This document shows positions 38,443-46,342 of a DNA stretch of 64,000 nucleotides, piece by piece. How positions within the stretch are numbered: the stretch's first letter is position 1; each line of letters begins with the position of its first letter. Source of the stretch: Pseudolactococcus piscium (lineage in GTDB: Bacteria > Bacillota > Bacilli > Lactobacillales > Streptococcaceae); assembly GCF_002441695.1 (NCBI RefSeq), contig NZ_JXJW01000009.1, positions 29,377 through 93,376 of the forward strand. Direction: 5' to 3'. The translations under genes were made by a program, and so were the position numbers. Below the pieces are notes generated by a model. It was not told where the DNA came from and searched no databases. It saw only the letters and a list, made by a program, of their open reading frames with translations.

Positions 38443-38656
38443 ATTCTTTACTCCTTTCATTTTCTAAGATACTAGGACTACCCCAATATCTTCTATCTAA
38501 TATTGCATTAGAGACACGGTTTCTTTCACTATCATATAAGTGGTATGTAATTGGATCGAATATGTCACTTATTTCAGCAAATTTATTCCAGATAAAACCG
38601 TAATCATGTACTCTAACTAACCGATAGAGTACATGATTACGGTTTACCATTTTCAT
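38435..38656 (-). CDS. Hypothetical ICE protein
   Basis: The 73-residue soluble product overlaps its upstream neighbour by 20 nt and the TcpC-like gene by 8 nt, so it is embedded in the transfer operon. No recognised domain. Confidence 0.55.
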   Translation of the reverse strand: MKMVNRNHVLYRLVRVHDYGFIWNKFAEISDIFDPITYHLYDSERNRVSNAILDRRYWGSPSILENERSKEFE

Positions 38657-38987
38657 CTAAATAACCTAAACCGACTATTTCCGAGCGGTATCTTGAAACT
38701 GTATTTATTCCGAGTACATGTTTCATAAACGGTAGAAAAAGTAGAAAAAACATTAACATACAAAATAGAGAAACTATTAAATCAAAAGGCATTCTATCAT
38801 TAAAAAGACGCTCCATAATTATCACAGATAACATCATTGAAATGAATATTTTAAAACTTTGAAAAACTAAATTACAAAGCGATTCGACTATTTTTACAAA
38901 CACCTGTGGTAAAATAATCTTCCAAGACAACCGATTGTGATATAGTGTTTTTTCGAAATTTAGTGCACTTTTTATTTTTTCAAACAT
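38637..38987 (-). CDS. Hypothetical ICE membrane protein
   Basis: The 116-residue product has two or three membrane helices (about residues 27-50, 55-62 and 70-90) and a basic C-terminus. It lies 5 nt after an XRE regulator gene. No family recognised; a transfer-related role is inferred from position. Confidence 0.6.
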   Translation of the reverse strand: MFEKIKSALNFEKTLYHNRLSWKIILPQVFVKIVESLCNLVFQSFKIFISMMLSVIIMERLFNDRMPFDLIVSLFCMLMFFLLFLPFMKHVLGINTVSRYRSEIVGLGYLDENGKP

Positions 38988-38992
38988 TTTTT

Positions 38993-39331
38993 TTACTCCC
39001 CTTTCATATTATTTATTTTTTCTTGAAATAATAAAATTTCAGGTATTGCATTTCTAGCTTCTAGAATAATAGTTGCTTTTTTTTCATACTCATCAATATT
39101 CTTTCTGCTTATTTCCAGCTGAATTTCTAATTCCGTACCGAATAATTGAGTTGGTGTGGCATTAAAATATCGAGCAATTCTCTCTAAATTAGCAAATGTT
39201 GGAAAACTTGTTCCTAATTCGATTTTAGATATCGCAGCTTTACCAACACCAACATATTCAGCTAGTTCCTCTTGACTCACATTTTTTTCTCTACGTAAAT
39301 TTGAAATATTTTTCCCAAAGTTTTCTATCAT
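38993..39331 (-). CDS. XRE-family transcriptional regulator
   Basis: The 112-residue protein has an N-terminal Cro/CI helix-turn-helix (about residues 8-62, with VSQEELAEYVGVGKAAISKIE) and a helical tail. It heads the transfer operon just after the adhesin gene and may tune expression of the mating genes. No ImmA-type protease is coupled to it. Confidence 0.85.
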   Translation of the reverse strand: MIENFGKNISNLRREKNVSQEELAEYVGVGKAAISKIELGTSFPTFANLERIARYFNATPTQLFGTELEIQLEISRKNIDEYEKKATIILEARNAIPEILLFQEKINNMKGE

Positions 39332-39401
39332 ATACTCTCAATTTCTAAAGGGCTTCGCACCCCTTTTACACACTCAACTAGTCGTGGTTTAGTCGTAATT
39401 T

Positions 39402-42400
39402 TTATCTTTTGAGTTTGGACTTGATAGACACAAAAGTTTTTGCGATCGCATTATGTTTCAAGAACCCAATGACCGAAATAATCACAGCACCTAAAAGACC
39501 TAAAATAGTAGCCTTGGCTTCACCTGTCATAGGAAGACTAGGTTTAGCAGGTGTCGGTGTTTCGGGCGTTTTAGGTTTTTCACCATACCATTTGTCTTTG
39601 TCGCCAACATCTTTACCAGAGATAGCACCTTTAGCAGATACTGTCGCTTCATCACCATGTGTTTCGCCATCAGCCAACTTATCAAGCGTACCAGTTGCTT
39701 CGACATAAGCGTCTACTGGTAATTCAAGAAGTTTACCATCAAGTTCAAACTCACCGTCTTTATTGATAGTAAGCGCCTTACCTTGATAAGACCACTTAAT
39801 GTCTTTGACATCTTGTTTGCCCTCAATTGTTTTGTCTATCACCTTAACATGATTCAGAGTTTCAGTGCCATTGTTAGTGACACGGAAATTGATTGTTTGG
39901 GCTTTATCAGTTAGCTTAACAGCAGTCGCTTTCGTATCTGCATCACCTTTCCCCAAATTATCATCTTTATCGGTATTGTTACCTTGACCTGCTTGTGGGA
40001 TCTTTTCAGACGATTTTTCAATATCAACAGATGGTTTTTCTGGTTTTGTTGGTACTTCTTTATCAGTCAGGTTTATCTTTGATAAACTAACAAACGGTAC
40101 ATCACTAGAGACACTACCTGCCACAGTACCCTTAATATTCTCGTTCTTACCGCCCACATTATCACTTTGTGAGAATGTACGTGTTGAGAATGGTTTTGAG
40201 AAGTCTTCATGGTAGCTTGCGGAAATTGTGATAATATCTGTTTCTGGATCAGTTGTCATGTGGATATAGATAGGTTTGATTAGATCATAGCCTTTAGGCG
40301 CAGTTGCCTTATCTTCAGATAGTTTCCAGTCGCCATAGACAAGTTCAACATTTGCATAACCATCTTCATCACCTTTAATACCAGTTGTGATCATTTGTGG
40401 TTCAGATTTAGTACCATTAATAGGTGTCAAATGGAACTTAATATCATTAAAACCACTTTCAGCACTTGCGCCTGAAATTTCAACTTTTTTCTGAATTGAA
40501 ATTTTAGCTTTAATCACTTGTTCAAGTGATTTAGATTGAGGAGTGATAATAGTTTGTGTTTTATCATCTTTCTTCTTAATCTCGAATTCATGAACTTCCT
40601 TATCAGAAGCATAACCTATAGGCGCATTGATTTCCTTAAAGCCATAATGTCCAATGCCAAGATTACCAACATAAGCATTGAATTTCTTACCATCGATACG
40701 GACAACAATGTTATCACCATGTGATACCTTTTTACCATTGATAACTGACTTAGTTACTTTTTCACCAGAAATCAATTTAGCATTTGGTTTATCAGACCAT
40801 TTAACAGGATCTCCTTTTTTATGAGTACTTGACCCAGTACTATCATCCAGATAAATAAGGGCATACTCAGCACCTTTAAGTTCTGCTTTACCCTGACTTT
40901 CAGCTTTACCAGTATCTTTGTCAAGTTTTAAAAGTTCGCTCTCACCTTTTATTTCTTGATTTGTACCAAATGTTTGACCAAAAATAATTTCTGTTTTTTG
41001 ATCTTTATAAGATAAAGAAACTGTTTTTTTAGCAAAAGTATTCACGAAACCATTTGAAGCTTTAGTTTCAGTAATATCGTAAGTTCCTAATGGTAAATTA
41101 TTAATCGTAGCCTTACCCTCTTTGTTTGTATCAACAAAGTATGTTTTACCATCAACCTGATTGGTCAGCTTAAACGTATTCCCCTCAAGACTATAGTTCC
41201 CATTCCAAAGACTAGTTCCTGACTCTACACCAGATTTTGAAATAGTAACTTGACCTGTAACTGCCACATTTTCAGTAGCAGTGGCATTTGTAACAATTGC
41301 TGTATTTTGATCTTTGTAAGTCAATTCAGCTTTGTAAATTTTGTCATTATATGTCATACCAGATTTAGCAGTAACTGATGTAGCAATTTCTTGAACATTA
41401 TACTTTCCTAGAGGTAACATTTTTGTTGATGCATTACCATCTTTATCAAGTGTCACAACATCAGAAAATTTACCATCTTCTGATGTCACCTTATACTGTA
41501 TGCCTGAAAAACTATAATTCCCATTAGGAAATGTTTTTCCATAATTTTTAGCCTGTTTTGAGATAGTAATTTTACCAGTTACAGCATCATTTTTAAGTTT
41601 ATCTTCTCCGATGGTAGTTGTTTTACCTGCTTCAATCGTGAAGTCTAGATCAGTACGCTGTGTTTGACCAGTTGATGACCAAGCACTTGATTTTTCACGT
41701 AAGAAGTAATCCCCTGCAGGCAACTCCAAGTCGTTCATTTTACCGTTACTGTCAACTGTAAAAGATTTAAAAACTGTAGAAGTTCCTTTTTTATAAACAT
41801 CAAATGCAAGTCCTGTAAAATTATAGTTGCTATTAGGTAAATTGTCTCCAAATTGATTAGTCGTTTTATCAACGTTTAACTTACCAGTTAGATCAATGAA
41901 TTTAAAAGTCATTCCTGCTTTAGTTGGGTAGATATACGAACCTGATCCACTATATCCACCACTTGTTTCTAAAAATTTGAAACTTCCTTCATATTTTTGA
42001 CCAACAACTAAATTTAGTTTCGACGTCTCATAACCACCATAACAATTAATGGTCCCCGATTTATAGACACCACTATTATCAAAGATAAGTTTGTAAACTG
42101 TTCTAATCGTACCGTTTTCTGTGCCAACATGGTCTCTTACAATCTCTCCCTCGATAATAGTATTATCAGCATTTTTTGATACAGTTGGCTGATTAATAGC
42201 AAGTTGAGCAACATCTCCTTGATTATGTCCATTTTCTGTATGGGAATACTGAGAAAATGCTTCAACAGTAACATCAGATATTGCTTTCTCACTACTCGTA
42301 TCAGCATGGGCAATCATCACATGTGACAGTGAACCACCATTAGCTACTAATACAACACCACCTGTTGCTAGTGCTGTAACCATTAAACCGGCACAAAGCC

Positions 42401-42476
42401 ATCGCTTGCCTGATTTCCATTGACGAAATCGTGTTTTTGTAGTTTCAGGCATCATTTTTTCTTTGTATTTTTTCAA
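39402..42476 (-). CDS. LPXTG-anchored adhesin with Cna-B repeats, ICE cargo
   Basis: The 1024-residue surface protein begins with a KxYKxGKxW-like export signal (QWKSGKRWLCAG, then a hydrophobic stretch). It continues with a SHTENGH domain (about 72-190), at least three Cna-B/SpaA-type domains of about 100 residues (about 195-505), a larger Cna-B-like domain (about 510-660), further beta-domains, a DUF11-like domain (about 860-960), a Pro/Thr linker, LPMTG and a membrane tail. Sortase should attach it to the wall. The TTG start has an AAAGGGG site. It probably promotes donor-recipient contact or host adhesion; inference. Confidence 0.9.
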   Translation of the reverse strand: MKKYKEKMMPETTKTRFRQWKSGKRWLCAGLMVTALATGGVVLVANGGSLSHVMIAHADTSSEKAISDVTVEAFSQYSHTENGHNQGDVAQLAINQPTVSKNADNTIIEGEIVRDHVGTENGTIRTVYKLIFDNSGVYKSGTINCYGGYETSKLNLVVGQKYEGSFKFLETSGGYSGSGSYIYPTKAGMTFKFIDLTGKLNVDKTTNQFGDNLPNSNYNFTGLAFDVYKKGTSTVFKSFTVDSNGKMNDLELPAGDYFLREKSSAWSSTGQTQRTDLDFTIEAGKTTTIGEDKLKNDAVTGKITISKQAKNYGKTFPNGNYSFSGIQYKVTSEDGKFSDVVTLDKDGNASTKMLPLGKYNVQEIATSVTAKSGMTYNDKIYKAELTYKDQNTAIVTNATATENVAVTGQVTISKSGVESGTSLWNGNYSLEGNTFKLTNQVDGKTYFVDTNKEGKATINNLPLGTYDITETKASNGFVNTFAKKTVSLSYKDQKTEIIFGQTFGTNQEIKGESELLKLDKDTGKAESQGKAELKGAEYALIYLDDSTGSSTHKKGDPVKWSDKPNAKLISGEKVTKSVINGKKVSHGDNIVVRIDGKKFNAYVGNLGIGHYGFKEINAPIGYASDKEVHEFEIKKKDDKTQTIITPQSKSLEQVIKAKISIQKKVEISGASAESGFNDIKFHLTPINGTKSEPQMITTGIKGDEDGYANVELVYGDWKLSEDKATAPKGYDLIKPIYIHMTTDPETDIITISASYHEDFSKPFSTRTFSQSDNVGGKNENIKGTVAGSVSSDVPFVSLSKINLTDKEVPTKPEKPSVDIEKSSEKIPQAGQGNNTDKDDNLGKGDADTKATAVKLTDKAQTINFRVTNNGTETLNHVKVIDKTIEGKQDVKDIKWSYQGKALTINKDGEFELDGKLLELPVDAYVEATGTLDKLADGETHGDEATVSAKGAISGKDVGDKDKWYGEKPKTPETPTPAKPSLPMTGEAKATILGLLGAVIISVIGFLKHNAIAKTFVSIKSKLKR

Positions 42477-42495
42477 AGAATCCCCTTTCTGAGAT

Positions 42496-42528
42496 AAAAA
42501 AAAAGAGAAATCAATAACGATTTCTCCT
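42496..42528 (-). terminator. Terminator between the 200-residue gene and the adhesin
   Basis: GAGAAATC-AATAAC-GATTTCTC followed by a long T-run on the minus strand. Read-through would be needed for the adhesin to share the upstream promoter; otherwise the adhesin needs its own. Confidence 0.75.
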
Positions 42529-42568
42529 AGTTTAGTTTTTCGACTTTTCGGTCAATATTTACTTACAT

Positions 42569-43171
42569 TTACTTATATTTATCAAAATAAGAAGGATCTG
42601 TTACTTTTTTAGCTCCAGTCGGTACTTCATATTCATGACCATCGGGCGCAATATAATTACCTGTCCCACCTTGTGGTTGTGGTTGTGGAGTAACTGTTGC
42701 TTGTGCCTGTTGAGCTTGAACTTGTTGAGTAGCCGTTTCTTGTGCCTGTTGAGCCTGTGCTTGTTGAATAGCTATTGCTTGCGCTTGTTGAGTAACCACT
42801 GCTTGAGCCTGTGCTTGTTCGGCTTGAGCTTTATCAGCTTCTGCCTTAGCTTTGGCATCGTTATCAGCCTTTTGTTTAGCTTCCGTATCAGCCTTAAGTT
42901 TGTCTTGTTTTTCAGCTTCTACCTTAGCTTTGGCTTCACTTTCAGCCTTTAACGCTTTTGCCTTAGCTTCCTTATCAGCTTTTAAGCGTTTATCAAGGTT
43001 AGCTTTTTTATCAGCTTTGACTACTTTATTTTTTGAGTCAGCTAATACATCTTTATTATGATTTTTCACAACAAGAGCAGTACCGCCACCTAGCAATAAC
43101 AAAATAATTGCCCCAGTCGCAACTCTCTGTTTTAAAGTTGTTTGTTTGATTTTTTCTACTAAATTCTTCAT
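42569..43171 (-). CDS. Exported Lys/Ala/Gln-rich repeat protein
   Basis: The 200-residue product has an N-terminal membrane helix (about residues 19-36), a lysine/alanine/glutamate-rich heptad-like region (about 45-120), an alanine/glutamine tandem-repeat region (about 117-165) and a short C-terminal YIAPDGHEYEVPTGAKKV motif. Its first 30 residues resemble those of the secreted protein at 29592-30320 (TLKQRVATGA against PLNQRIAIGS). It has its own promoter and terminator. The function is unknown. Confidence 0.65.
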   Translation of the reverse strand: MKNLVEKIKQTTLKQRVATGAIILLLLGGGTALVVKNHNKDVLADSKNKVVKADKKANLDKRLKADKEAKAKALKAESEAKAKVEAEKQDKLKADTEAKQKADNDAKAKAEADKAQAEQAQAQAVVTQQAQAIAIQQAQAQQAQETATQQVQAQQAQATVTPQPQPQGGTGNYIAPDGHEYEVPTGAKKVTDPSYFDKYK

Positions 43172-43217
43172 AATTTTTATCCGTTCTAAGCAATAATTGC
43201 TATTAACCTATACCCCT

Positions 43218-43226
43218 ATTATACCA
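43218..43226 (-). promoter_or_regulatory. Extended -10 promoter upstream of the repeat-protein gene
   Basis: The minus strand reads TGG then TATAAT, an extended -10, 47 nt before the ATG at 43171. No good -35 is visible. Confidence 0.55.
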
Positions 43227-43328
43227 TATACAACAAGGGTTTACAGCGTTTTCAACACTTTGTTATTGTTGTTTTCCCCCTTTAACCATACTTAATACCC
43301 ACTAATTTCATAACGATTGCTTTCTACA

Positions 43329-43637
43329 TTATGGAATAAAGCGACTAACAATAATCAAAGAACCCAATACCATTAATTCTTCTTTTGATAAATCATATAA
43401 TTCATAATTATCATAAATACTTTTTGTAGATTGAAACCATACATCATCTCCATATAAATCAACAACTTTATCAATCAATCTTAAAGTATCATTGTTTTTT
43501 ATAGATTGAACGATCTCAGTTTTTACCGTTTCAATATCGAAAACTTCGACCACCAAATGTTTTTCCTCGCCAGTTTTAGTTTTACCTGTTACTTGCATAA
43601 ATTTTCTCCTTTCTATTTTGCTAGTATAAGAGCGCAA
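43329..43637 (-). CDS. Hypothetical ICE protein
   Basis: The 102-residue product has a basic N-terminus, no membrane helix and no recognised motif. An internal ATG (MQVTGKTKTGEEKH) at about residue 14, with AAAGGAG upstream, may be the true start, giving about 89 residues. Confidence 0.55.
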   Translation of the reverse strand: MRSYTSKIERRKFMQVTGKTKTGEEKHLVVEVFDIETVKTEIVQSIKNNDTLRLIDKVVDLYGDDVWFQSTKSIYDNYELYDLSKEELMVLGSLIIVSRFIP

Positions 43638-43681
43638 ACTTCGACATTTGCGCCCCTTGTCTTAAAAAAGACCTAAGTCTC

Positions 43682-43906
43682 TTAATCGTATAATTCACGC
43701 AAGCGATCAATCAAAATATCCAATTCTTCATTTGATAATTCACTAGCTTCATGTACTATTTTAGATATCAAATTGGTATTTAACAGATTTTCATGAATTT
43801 CAATTTCATAATCATCTCGAACAATTCGCCCAGTTCCGTATACACCTTCACGTGCATTTGCCAAAATATGCTCAGGGACATCTCCCCATTTTACAATTAC
43901 AATCAT
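43682..43906 (-). CDS. Hypothetical acidic ICE protein
   Basis: The 74-residue acidic product has a helical C-terminus (LSNEELDILIDRLRELYD). No family recognised. It belongs to the series of small genes following mobT. Confidence 0.55.
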   Translation of the reverse strand: MIVIVKWGDVPEHILANAREGVYGTGRIVRDDYEIEIHENLLNTNLISKIVHEASELSNEELDILIDRLRELYD

Positions 43907-43954
43907 AGTTTCCTACTTTCTATTGATTAAAATAATCCCCCCTGTCAGTCAACC

Positions 43955-44239
43955 TTAACTTGCTACATCATTTGCCCTACGTGCAAAAGCATAGGTACGT
44001 TGACTGAATTTTTTGTACTGTTCGTTGAGAGAATAAAAGGACTTGATAACACCCTCTAAAGCGCTATACTCAGCACCATTTAAATTCTCAGCTTGTTCTT
44101 TTAAAATACTATTTAGCTGTCCTGCAATCGTCCACGCTTCATCAAAATTGTGTTTTTCTACCAGCTCCCCTAGTGTACTAATCAGTTGATTCGTTTTTTT
44201 AGGGTCAATTTTTGGATATTCTTGTGTTGCATTTGCCAT
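43955..44239 (-). CDS. Hypothetical ICE protein
   Basis: The 94-residue soluble product appears helical, with a C-terminal basic tail. No recognised family. It lies between mobT and the repeat-protein gene. Confidence 0.55.
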   Translation of the reverse strand: MANATQEYPKIDPKKTNQLISTLGELVEKHNFDEAWTIAGQLNSILKEQAENLNGAEYSALEGVIKSFYSLNEQYKKFSQRTYAFARRANDVAS

Positions 44240-44316
44240 AGGTTATACCTCTTTTCTGTTATTAAAAGTTAGTTTTTAAAATTCAATACCCACCCAATCA
44301 TTATTTTAATCACTTA

Positions 44317-44637
44317 CTACCGATAGAGTAAGTTGTCATATTCAACATTAAGTCTTTTTAATTCTTGTAGTTTCTCCTCTCTAGTCCAACCATAATAAAG
44401 ATGACCATATTCAAACTTCCTTTTATCGTGTCTCAAATAGTTATGATCACATAGAATATCAATTTTGATACGCATAATTTGACACGCTTCACTATTAATA
44501 TTTTTTAACATAACTTTTCTTGTAGCTTCATAACTGCCACGCATTTTTTGAGTACTCAATTTTAAAGACACTTCAATCAATCGCCTTTCACGTGCTTCAT
44601 TGATTTTTTCAATTTCAGATAAACTTAACTCAGTCAT
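44317..44637 (-). CDS. Hypothetical ICE protein
   Basis: The 106-residue basic product overlaps the end of mobT by 8 nt, so it is probably translated with it. It could assist relaxase function, but no motif supports a specific role. Confidence 0.55.
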   Translation of the reverse strand: MTELSLSEIEKINEARERRLIEVSLKLSTQKMRGSYEATRKVMLKNINSEACQIMRIKIDILCDHNYLRHDKRKFEYGHLYYGWTREEKLQELKRLNVEYDNLLYR

Positions 44638-45892
44638 AATCAGCTTCTATCACATCATGGAAATTTTCAAAAAATGCCCTCTTCTTTTTCTCCTCAACGA
44701 TAGCATCAATCATTCTTTGACGCTTTTCATCAATTACCTTGTCATTTAATAAATCTAAAGTTTTCGTTGAACCAGTCCTTGCATCTACTTCTAAACTTGC
44801 CTTATAAGATGCAAGAACTTGAAAATCAAGCCATTGTAGTGTTCTCTCATAGCTAACTTCTCTAGGTCTACTAACAAAGCCATAGCTTTTATCAGACCCA
44901 AAAACGTTTAGCCACTCAATATCCCAATTACCTTGATCATCTTTGATATCTAAATAATGAGAAATAATTTGACCCGCTAAATTTTGTAACGGAATATCGT
45001 TATACCAAAAATCAAAAATGACATCCATAGCTTTATCACCAAACATTCTGATTTCATAACGATTTTTATAACCGTACAATACATGAATTTCATCAAGCCA
45101 TAAGTCACGTGCCATTGATTGTTCTTTGTCTTTCTCGTAAAAGTTTAAGTAAATTGACTTACTTTTTCTTGAACCAAAATACAAAGACAAACCTGTAGAC
45201 TCAAAATTGCCATTACGCAGTAAGAAACTTTCGTTTGATGAAAATTGTCTGAATGGTGTCTGAATTTGACCAGACATCATTTTGTCATACAATTTACGTA
45301 GATCATAGTTACCATTCTTTGAGTACATTTCATCAGTTGCTAAGTCAAAGCGAGTGAACTTTAGGTAGTCATCTAATAACTCAATAGTAGTCACACCTTT
45401 TTGCTTCATAGAAAAATGGAAACAATCTTCAAAAAATTGTTTCCATGTTCTATTTTGGTCTTTAAGTTCCTGTTCAAACTCACGACAACCCCCACCGTTT
45501 AACTCTATGAGTGTACCCATATCAATATTTTCACTATGCCTCAATACACGAATACTGCCATACGACATACTCATATTGTAGTTGTGCATACTTGTTACAT
45601 CGACATTAAACAAGTTTGAGTCAATCAAAAGTAAATTTTCAATTATGTCAAACCACTTTAATGTTTTAAGTCTAATTCTCAGATAGTCAACACTAGACTC
45701 TAGCTCATATTTTGAATCATAACTTAGATAATCAAGTAATATTTTTTTCTTTTCAGAGCTTAATTCCTTTTCGCCAGATAAGACCTTAGAAACAAAAGGT
45801 TGTGAAACACCTACTATTTTGGCAACATCTTTTTGACTCAAAACATAATTACTCATGATACCTTTTAAATCAAAATTTCCGTTTATCGTCAT
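44630..45892 (-). CDS. mobT: MobT-family relaxase (Tn916 Orf20-like)
   Basis: The 420-residue product has an N-terminal helix-turn-helix (about residues 15-50: YVLSQKDVAKIVGVSQPFVSKVL) and a Rep_trans-type (PF02486) domain with FTRFDLATDE and a central YEIRMFGDKA region. MobT nicks oriT and starts rolling-circle transfer of the ICE. The start at 45892 overlaps the upstream gene by 23 nt; an internal ATG at 45856 is an alternative. Its usual neighbour tcpA lies 9.3 kb away because another element is inserted between them. Confidence 0.92.
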   Translation of the reverse strand: MTINGNFDLKGIMSNYVLSQKDVAKIVGVSQPFVSKVLSGEKELSSEKKKILLDYLSYDSKYELESSVDYLRIRLKTLKWFDIIENLLLIDSNLFNVDVTSMHNYNMSMSYGSIRVLRHSENIDMGTLIELNGGGCREFEQELKDQNRTWKQFFEDCFHFSMKQKGVTTIELLDDYLKFTRFDLATDEMYSKNGNYDLRKLYDKMMSGQIQTPFRQFSSNESFLLRNGNFESTGLSLYFGSRKSKSIYLNFYEKDKEQSMARDLWLDEIHVLYGYKNRYEIRMFGDKAMDVIFDFWYNDIPLQNLAGQIISHYLDIKDDQGNWDIEWLNVFGSDKSYGFVSRPREVSYERTLQWLDFQVLASYKASLEVDARTGSTKTLDLLNDKVIDEKRQRMIDAIVEEKKKRAFFENFHDVIEADYD

Positions 45893-46070
45893 TTGCTAGG
45901 TATTCCTTTTCTGTAATTTTAGTAATCGTATATTTAGCAAGTGAAAAATCATTGCCACAATAATGAGTGCTGATATCACTTTCAACTTCCATCTCGCTGT
46001 TAGCACTAATTACGTAATCATCATCAAAAACGCTGTTCTCGCCAATTACCTTAACCTTGTAATATGTCAT
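45870..46070 (-). CDS. Hypothetical ICE protein
   Basis: The 66-residue product overlaps the start of mobT and is the last gene before the disrupted oriT region. A role alongside the relaxase is possible from position only. Confidence 0.55.
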   Translation of the reverse strand: MTYYKVKVIGENSVFDDDYVISANSEMEVESDISTHYCGNDFSLAKYTITKITEKEYLANDDKRKF

Positions 46071-46100
46071 ACTTCATGTCTCTTTTCTATACTTTTGATT

Positions 46101-46248
46101 TTTTCGTATAACCAATCATGAATGAGTTGAAACCTTGAAATGACTAGGTTTAGTAAGTTGGTTATATATTAACACCCCGTATTACAATTCTTAGGAAAAA
46201 AATAATTCACCCCTTATCTTGGAAGGGTTAAACATCTGATTACAACTA
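46101..46248. other. Left half of the ICE oriT region
   Basis: This gap before mobT holds nested inverted repeats: TATAACCAA (46107-46115) pairs with TTGGTTATA (46158-46166), enclosing AAACCT/AGGTTT. It is followed by an ACACCCCGTATTACAATTC stretch. A similar stretch lies inverted at about 55062-55080, on the other side of the inserted element. In this ICE family oriT lies between the coupling-protein and relaxase genes, so this is probably one side of oriT. The nick site is not determined. Confidence 0.5.
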
Positions 46249-46273
46249 TTGGTAGCCTATATGGTAGCTATCT
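46249..46273. repeat. Left attachment repeat of the nested element
   Basis: It reads TGGTAGC, 5 nt, TGGTAGCTA. The same pattern with identical spacing occurs at 54952-54972. The two copies bracket a module with its own integrase and relaxase, so they are the likely attachment sites. Confidence 0.6.
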
Positions 46274-46342
46274 GTGTTTAAAATACAATAATTTGATAAA
46301 ATAGCCTTAATATAGTATTTATAAAATTAAAAAGGTGAATAT

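Noticed and set aside
38435..38460. ATG start at 38460 for the TcpC-like protein
   Set aside because: That ATG would place the AAAGGAG site inside the gene. The TTG at 38442 has correct spacing and overlaps the upstream stop.
42635..43061. Plus-strand frames rich in Leu and Ser opposite the Lys/Ala/Gln-rich gene
   Set aside because: They are mirror frames of a repetitive gene, with no ribosome site; the minus-strand gene has a promoter, SD and terminator.
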